Shown here piece by piece: positions 20,260 to 29,200 of a stretch of 64,000 nt of DNA. This stretch comes from Flavobacterium resistens. Lineage in GTDB: Bacteria > Bacteroidota > Bacteroidia > Flavobacteriales > Flavobacteriaceae. The stretch spans positions 682,001-746,000 of the forward strand of contig NZ_FXTA01000001.1 of NCBI RefSeq assembly GCF_900182645.1. The letters run 5' to 3'. Under the pieces are notes generated by a model. That model saw only the letters and a program-made list of their open reading frames with translations. It did not search any database and was not told the DNA's origin. Both the position numbers and the translations under genes were made by a program. Within the stretch, counting starts at the first letter, position 1, and each line of letters starts with the position of its first letter.

Positions 20260-23200
20260 TTATCTCATTATAGATAACCATCCTTTTTTAACCGTTCCGT
20301 CTCCAATGTCTATCACATAAAAATAAGTACCTGTTGGCAGCATATCTCCTCTACTTATAACTCCAGATACATTCGCAGTTCCGTTCCAATCATTTTCATA
20401 ATGTTGTTTACTGTAAACTAATGCGCCATATCTGTTGTATACTTTCAATTCATTATTTGGATACGTTTCGATACAGTCAATTCTAAAGAGATCATTAGCT
20501 CCATCATTATTTGGAGTGAACTCATTATAAACTGTTAAACAAATTGGTTCGACTGAAACTGAAGCCGAGTTGTTTGCTGCAGAAACATCTAAAGGAGTTG
20601 ATATTTCAATAGTTGCAACAGATAAATAATCGGTACCATGAACTACTTCGGCAACAATTGTAAGCACCACGCTCTGACCTGCATTTAGCGTTGGAATTGT
20701 CCAAAGCTGTGTTGTTGGATCAAATGTTCCTTGAGTCGTGCTTGAACTTATAAATTCATAACCGTTAGGCAATAAGTCGCTTACAAGTGTATTTATGAAA
20801 TTTCCTTGTCCAACATTGTTTACTGTTACTGTAAATGTTATTTGTTCACCAAAATTTGGAGTTGGATTACTCACTGTATTGGTAATTGTTAAATCTGAAC
20901 AAGTTGCTACTGTAACATTCAATGTTTTAGTAGTTGTTTCATCACAAGTGTTGATGTATGTAACTTTTACTTGACCAGAACCAATATCAGACCATGAAAT
21001 TGTTACATTCCCGTCAGCAGTTCCTCCGCCAGAAATAATTGTTCCGTTGGTAACTGACCAAACATAATTTGATTTACCATTTGCTACTGAATAAGTTACA
21101 CCTTGGAAAACACATGGCGTATCATCGCTTGTAGTAATTGGAACCAAAGCATCATTTTCGAAAGCAATTGTGATTCCTAATCTCGTTGCACTTTCACAAC
21201 CATTTGTTGTATTGGCAAGAGCCGAAGCATAATAAGTTCCAGCTGTTAATTGTGTATTTGCTGCTAAAGGTGTTCCGCCTGTTGCAGAAGAATACCATAC
21301 TACGTTTGGTTCATTTACTAAAATATTAGCAAGTGTTGGCAATTTTGACAAACAGAATGTTTGCGCTGTTCTTGGTGTTGTAATCACTCCTGGAGTATTT
21401 ACATTTACCACAACTGCTAAACGTACTGGATTCTCACAACCTATTGCACTTGAAATAGCTCCGTAATATGTTCCTGTAACCAATGCCGTTGTTGCCGGAA
21501 TTGCTGTTCCTCCTGTTGCTGTACTATACCAAACTACATTTGCTTCATTTACTTGAATATTTGCAACTGTAGGAGAATTTAAAGTACAGAAGTTTTGAGT
21601 TGCATTCGTTGTTGTAGGCGTCGGACTTGGGTTTGTTACCGTAACCGTTACCTGTAAACGAGTTGAGCTTTCACATCCTGTTGCTGGATCAACAATATTT
21701 CCGTAATAAACACCTGTTGTTAATGCAGTTGTCGCTGGAATTGCTGTTCCGCCTGTTGCTGAACTAAACCAAGTAACATTGCTTTCGTTTACTTGAATAT
21801 TTGCAATAGTAGGCGCTGTTGTAGAACAGAAACTTTGCGATGCGTTTGTTGTAGTCGGATTTATTGTGTTTCCAACAGTCACGTTAACCGCCAATCTTAC
21901 ACTGCTTTCACAACCTGTAACTGGATCTTTTATTGCTCCGTAATAGGTACCATTTGCTAAAGCTGTTGTTGCAGGAATTGCTGTTCCGCCTGTCGCGGCA
22001 CTGTACCAAACTACATTTGCTTCATTCACTTGGATATTGGCAATTGTAGGTACGTTTCCAGAACAGAAAACTTGAGATGCATTTGTAGTTGTAGGAGTCA
22101 ATGGATCTGTAACACTGATTGTAACGCTTAATCTTGTTGCGCTTTCACAACCTGTTACAGGATCACTGATTGAAGCGAAATAAGTTCCGCTTGTCAATGC
22201 CTGAGTCGATGGAATCAATGTTCCTCCTGTCAAAGCTGTATACCAAACAATATTTGTCTCATTGAACTGAACACTTGCAAAAGTCGGTGCATTAACCAAA
22301 CAGAAATTTTGTGTTCCTGCTGTTACTAGTGTCGGTGTGCCAGGATCGTTTACATTTATTGTAACGCTTAATCTTGTAGCACTTTCACATCCTGTTGCCG
22401 GATCACTGATTGAAGCGAAATAAGTCCCGCTTGTCAATGCCTGAGTAGATGGAATCAACGTTCCTCCTGTCAAAGCTGTATACCAAACAATATTTGTCTC
22501 ATTGAACTGAACACTTGCAAATGTAGGTGCATTAATCAGACAGAAGTTTTGTGTTCCTGCTGTTACTAATGTCGGTGTTCCCGGATCGTTTACATTTATT
22601 GAAACGCTCAATCTTGTAGCGCTTTCGCAACCTGTTACAGGATCACTGATTGAAGCGAAATATGTTCCGCTTGTCAATGCCTGAGTTGATGGAATCAATG
22701 TTCCTCCTGTCAAAGCTGTGTACCAAACAATGTTTGTCTCATTGAATTGAACACTTGCAAAAGTCGGTGCATTAATCAAACAGAAGTTTTGAGTTCCTGC
22801 TGTCACCAATGTCGGTGTGCCAGGATCGTTTACATTGATTGTAACGCTTAATCTTGTTGCGCTTTCACATCCTGTTGCTGGATCGCTGATTGCTGCAAAA
22901 TACGTTCCGTTAGTCAAAGCCTGAGTCGATGGAATCAATGTTCCTCCTGTCAAAGCTGTATACCAAACAATATTTGTCTCATTGAACTGAACACTTGCAA
23001 AAGTCGGTGCATTGACCAAACAGAAATTTTGTGTTCCTGCTGTTACTAGGGTCGGTGTTCCCGGATCGTTTACATTTATTGTTACGCTTAATCTTGTTGC
23101 ACTTTCACATCCTGTTACAGGATCACTGATTGAAGCGAAATAAGTCCCGCTTGTCAATGCCTGAGTAGATGGAATCAACGTTCCTCCTGTCAAAGCTGTG

Positions 23201-26200
23201 TACCAAACAATATTTGTTTCGTTGAACTGAACACTTGCAAAAGTAGGTGCATTAATCAAACAGAAGTTTTGTGTTCCTGCTGTTACTAGTGTAGGTGTTC
23301 CCGGATCATTTACATTTATTGTAACGCTCAATCTTGTAGCGCTTTCACATCCTGTTGCTGGATCACTGATTGAAGCGAAATATGTTCCGCTTGTCAATGC
23401 CTGAGTTGATGGAATCAATGTTCCTCCTGTCAAAGCTGTGTACCAAACAATATTTGTTTCGTTGAATTGAACACTTGCAAATGTTGGAGCATTTACCAAA
23501 CAGAAGTTTTGAGTTCCTGCTGTCACCAATGTCGGTGTGCCAGGATCGTTTACATTTATTGTAACGCTCAATCTTGTTGCACTTTCACAACCTGTTGCAG
23601 GATCGCTAATTGAAGCAAAATACGTTCCGCTTGTCAAGGTCTGAGTCGATGGAATCAATGTTCCTCCAGTCAAAGCTGTATACCAAACAATGTTTGTCTC
23701 ATTGAATTGAACGCTTGCAAATGTTGGCGCATTAACCAAACAGAAGTTTTGTGTTCCTGCTGTTACCAATGTCGGTGTTCCCGGATCATTTACGTTTATT
23801 GTTACGCTCAATCTTGTTGCACTTTCACATCCTGTTACAGGATCACTGATTGAAGCGAAATAAGTCCCGCTTGTCAATGCCTGAGTAGATGGAATCAACG
23901 TTCCTCCTGTCAAAGCTGTGTACCAAACAATGTTTGTCTCATTGAACTGAACACTTGCAAAAGTCGGTGCGTTTATCAGACAGAAGTTTTGTGTTCCTGC
24001 TGTCACCAATGTCGGTGTTCCCGGATCGCTCACGTTTATTGTTACGCTTAATCTTGTTGCGCTTTCACATCCTGTTGCAGGATCGCTAATTGAAGCGAAA
24101 TAAGTTCCGCTTGTCAATGCCTGAGTTGATGGAATCAATGTTCCTCCTGTCAAAGCTGTGTACCAAACAATATTCGTTTCATTGAATTGAACACTTGCAA
24201 ATGTTGGAGCATTTACCAAACAGTAATTTTGTGTTCCTGCTGTTACTAGTGTCGGTGTGCCAGGATCGTTTACATTTATTGTTACACTTAATCTTGTTGC
24301 ACTTTCACATCCTGTTACAGGATCACTGATTGTTGCAAAATAAGTTCCGTTAGTCAATGCCTGAGTTGATGGAATCAATGTTCCTCCTGTCAAGGCAGTA
24401 TACCAAACAATATTTGTCTCATTGAACTGAACACTTGCAAAAGTCGGTGCATTAACCAAACAGAAATTTTGTGTTCCTGCTGTTACTAGTGTCGGTGTGC
24501 CAGGATCGTTTACATTTATTGTAACGCTTAATCTTGTTGCGCTTTCACATCCTGTTACAGGATCGCTAATTGAAGCAAAATACGTTCCGCTTGTCAATAC
24601 CTGAGTCGATGGAATCAATGTTCCTCCTGTCAAAGCTGTGTACCAAACAATGTTTGTCTCATTGAACTGAACACTTGCAAAAGTCGGTGCATTGATCAAA
24701 CAAAAGTTTTGTGTTCCTGCTGTTACTAGTGTAGGTGTTCCCGGATCATTTACATTTATGGTAACGCTTAATCTTGTTGCGCTTTCACATCCTGTTGCAG
24801 GATCACTAATTGAAGCGAAATATGTTCCGCTTGTCAATGCCTGAGTTGATGGAATCAATGTTCCTCCTGTCAAAGCTGTGTACCAAACAATATTCGTTTC
24901 GTTGAATTGAACACTTGCAAAAGTCGGTGCATTAATCAAACAGAAGTTTTGAGTTCCTGCTGTCACCAATGTCGGTGTGCCAGGATCGTTTACATTGATT
25001 GTTACGCTTAATCTTGTTGCACTTTCACATCCTGTTGCAGGATCGCTGATTGTTGCAAAATAAGTTCCGTTAGTCAATGCCTGAGTTGATGGAATCAATG
25101 TTCCTCCTGTCAAGGCAGTATACCAAACAATATTTGTCTCATTAAACTGAACGCTTGCAAATGTTGGAGCATTTACCAAACAGAAGTTTTGTGTTCCTGC
25201 TGTCACCAATGTCGGTGTTCCCGCATCGTTTACATTAACTGCAACCGCCAAACGAACACTGCTCTCACAATTAGTAACTGGATCTTTTGCTGTGGCATAA
25301 TAGGTACCCGTAACTAAAGCGTCAGTAGACAACAAAGGCGTTGTAGAAGTATCTGTACTGTACCAAACCACATTCGATTCATTTACCTGAATATTTGCAA
25401 CAGTTGGATTATCAATTAAACAAAAATTCTGAGTAGAATTTGTTGTCGTTGGTGTATTAGGATCACTTATAATAATTACAGCATCTTGTAATGTTCCTGC
25501 TAGATTTTCACAAGTTGTATCACTAGAAACAGCAACATAATAAGTTATTGGACTCACTGCTCGTGTTAAACCAGTAACTGTCAAGACTCCTGTTGAACTT
25601 ACTGTATAAGATACACCTGTTGGTGTTCCATTTACAAGAGGAGTTTTGCTAGCATCTGCATACCAAGTGAAAATAGGATTTGTCAATGTTGGTGCAGTTG
25701 GTGTCAATGATGCAGCAACACCATTACACACTGTTAAATCATCAACTACAATATCAGTTGCTACAGAAGGAGGCAAAATAGTAAAAGTTATTTGCTTTCT
25801 ATCCGCTTCAGCCGTTTCACAAAATTCATCTGAACTAACGCCAACAAAATAAGTATAAGTTCCCGGAACTAAACCATTCACTATTAATGATGGTCCTGTC
25901 GCGCTAGCTACTGGCTGACTTACACTTCCATCAAATTTATACCAATGATAAACTGGATTTGTAAAAGTACCGACTAAACTTGTGGCTAAAGTCACAGTTC
26001 CTGAAGGAGCGCAAATCGCAGTTGTTGCAGCACCATTTAGAGTAATATCTGTCAAAGTAGGTTCTGGACTTGTTGCTCTAACTTCAACAGTAACTTCGCC
26101 TCGGGTCATTGCCTCACAACCATAACGTACTGGCTGAACATAATATTTGTATATACCTGCCGCTAAATTTGCTGGCACAGTATAAGTAATACCACTCGCC

Positions 26201-29200
26201 ACAATTGCTCCTCCCGTAGGTGAATCATACCAAACATAGGTTGAACAAGCTTCTTCTGGTATTTGAAGTGTAACGGTGCTTCCCGGACAAACCGTAACCT
26301 TATTATCAGTTCCTCCGCCTATAACCGAAGTATTAGCAACGCGCTCTACTGTGTGAACTCTTAAGAATTCTAAAACACCTGCTACTCCGCCAAAACGGAT
26401 TCTGACTCTATCATATGATTCTGTTGGAGAAGATACCAACACCATTGCCATAGTATTCGCAGATAATAATTTTAAACTTAATAATGTACTATTATTTTGA
26501 ATAGGAGCTCCAACTGCAACGTTTCCTAAATAACGCTGAATACTAAAACCAGTTAACAAATTAACATTTAACAACGTACCTGGTTTTGAAATTACTATTC
26601 TTAAAGTATCACTTACTACTGAAGGTGTTTTGAATTGTACTGTCATATCTGCTGCTGCAAGAGCACCAACACCACTATACATTGTAGCATAAGTCGTAAC
26701 ATCATTATCAGCTATATTCCAGGCATCACTTACTCCAACTGTCGCAGTTAGCGCTCCTACAGGAAGCCCTAAATCAGTTGTTCCATAAAAAATATCCTGA
26801 ATATCTCCTGGTGTACAAGTTACTGTAGAAACAGATTTATTATAATACGCTTCATAAACTTTAGTGTTTTGAGCAACACTTAAAACTGCACCTGACACAA
26901 TTCGGATTCCGTCGTAATCCTGTGGACCTGCAGCATTTGATGGTACAAAAGTATACTCATAAGCATTGTCTCCTGGAAGTACATTCAATAACGCTCCTGA
27001 GATAGATTGCAATGTACCAATATCAACACCTGCTTTAGTTCCAATTACTGAAACGCCCTGTGCTACTCCTAATACGCTATATTCAGAACCCAATTTAATA
27101 GTTACTGGTGTTCCTTTTGCAATATTTGAAGGCCAAGTTAAGTTTTGCCAAGTTGTACCGATTCCTAAAAGCCCTACTCCGGTAGTAATAGTTGAAAATG
27201 TTTGTGGATTTCCATCAATAGCATTTGGCCCATTTGTCACACCTCCCGTAATAATTGATCCTGAGCTTTGTCCTGTTGCATATACTCTTTCAGTTAATAA
27301 TTGACAATTGTCTGGATCTTTAACATTTATAGAAAGTGTTCCTGTAACTGAACATGTTCCTAATGTCGCTACAACTGTATAAGTATAAATTCCAGGAACA
27401 TTAAGCGCTCCTGTGTTAAACGGAGGTCCCGCGATTGCATTTCCTTGTGGATCATACCAGGCTAATGTACCTGTTGAAGTTGCATTCAGCGTTACATTCG
27501 TGCCTTGAGCTACAGACTGTGCTGGATCGACAGTCAAGCTTGGCAGCGTATTAATTGTCACTGTTACTGCTTGTTTTGCAGATGGACAATCGACTCCGCT
27601 GCCTTGAGCCTGAATTGAGTAAACACCACTAATCGTTATATTCGATGCTGCTTCATCTGTAATAATTGTATTTGAAGGATCGAAAAAAGTATAAGTTGTA
27701 TTTCCGCTTGTATCAAGTCCTGTGATTGCATTTTTTAGATTAGCACTTCCGCAGGCAACTAGTGGCGATGTTACTGCCAAAGTTGTAGTAGTTGCCGGGA
27801 AATTAACAACGACTGGTTTTAAAGTATTTATTGCATTATCACAGCTTGCTGTATTTCCGACAGCGATATAATAAGTATATGACACTCCTGAAGCAAGTCC
27901 GTTTATGGTAAGTGCTCCAGTTGATGCATCTTTAGAAAAAGTAATTCCAGGCTGAGCAACAACTGTTGATCCTGTAATAATTTCTTGTGTTTTAACCTGA
28001 TCTGTGTAATATTTAAATTGTGCTCCCGCTAAACCAGAAGTTGGATTCAAAACAGCTGTTCCATCACAAGAAGATGTTACTGGACTTGCAATAGTTATAT
28101 CTGCTGCAACTGATAAAGGCAACACCGTTACTGTTACTGGCTGACGAACACTATTTATACAACCGCTTCGAACAGCTTCAATATAATAGGTTTTAGAACC
28201 TGTCAAAGGACCCGTTGTATAAGTATTTGTATTTGAAGCCAAAGCTGTCCCTCCGCTAGCAACATCATACCAGCTAAGTACATCTCCTCCTGTAGTTGAA
28301 GCTGTCAATGTTGTAGATGCTCCCGAACAAATTGGTGAAGATGCTCCAGTGATTGTAGCTTCTTTATATCTAAATGAAGCTCCATAAATATCTAATTCAC
28401 TTAATACCGAAAGTACTCCTCCTAATCTAACTTGTACACCTGTGAAATTTGCGCCTGCTGCAAAAGTAGCTCGGAAACGGTTTCCACCTAATAACTGTAC
28501 ATTAAGTAATGAATTAATAGCTGCGCCATCTCCATTATCAATTCCTCCATTATAACTTTCTAAAGTAATATAAGAAAGGGCACTTACGTCTAAAAGTCCG
28601 GTTGGTAATCCAAGCTCAACTTCTATTATATCACCTGCAAAGCCAGAACTCGCAAAATCTAATCTTTGTTGTACATAGCCTGCTACTCCAACAGGATTTT
28701 GAAGAGTAGTCGCAGTACTATTATCACCGTCAACAGATAAATTAGCTGTTCCTAAAGCAGCACCACAACCAACACAAGCAATACCGCTTGTTGAAATGGT
28801 TTGTGCATTTGCCTGTAAACATGTAGTTACTGGTGCTGGTGGCGTTACAACAACATTGATTATTGTTCTTGATGCACTAACACAATTTGAGGCATTTCTT
28901 GCTTCAATATAATACGTTTTGTCTACTATCAAAGCTGGACTTGGAGTATAACTTGGATTATCCGTCACTAAAGCTGTCCCTCCTGTTGGTACATCGTACC
29001 AATCATAAGCGATACCTGCCACAGGGTTTGAAACTTGCAAAGTAACAACTTGTCCTGAAGGAATAATTACTGTTGAAGCAGCCACTGTTGGCAATGCTGG
29101 CAGTGGATTAACTGTTATATTCGCTTGCGCTCTGCTTGAAGTAGTACAACTTCCAATTACTGATTCAACATAATAACTTGTTGAAGAAGTTAAAGCTGGA

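Noticed and set aside
22102..25221. Regular repeats as a CRISPR array
   Set aside because: Units are contiguous 240-bp coding repeats without spacers and are in frame inside one protein.
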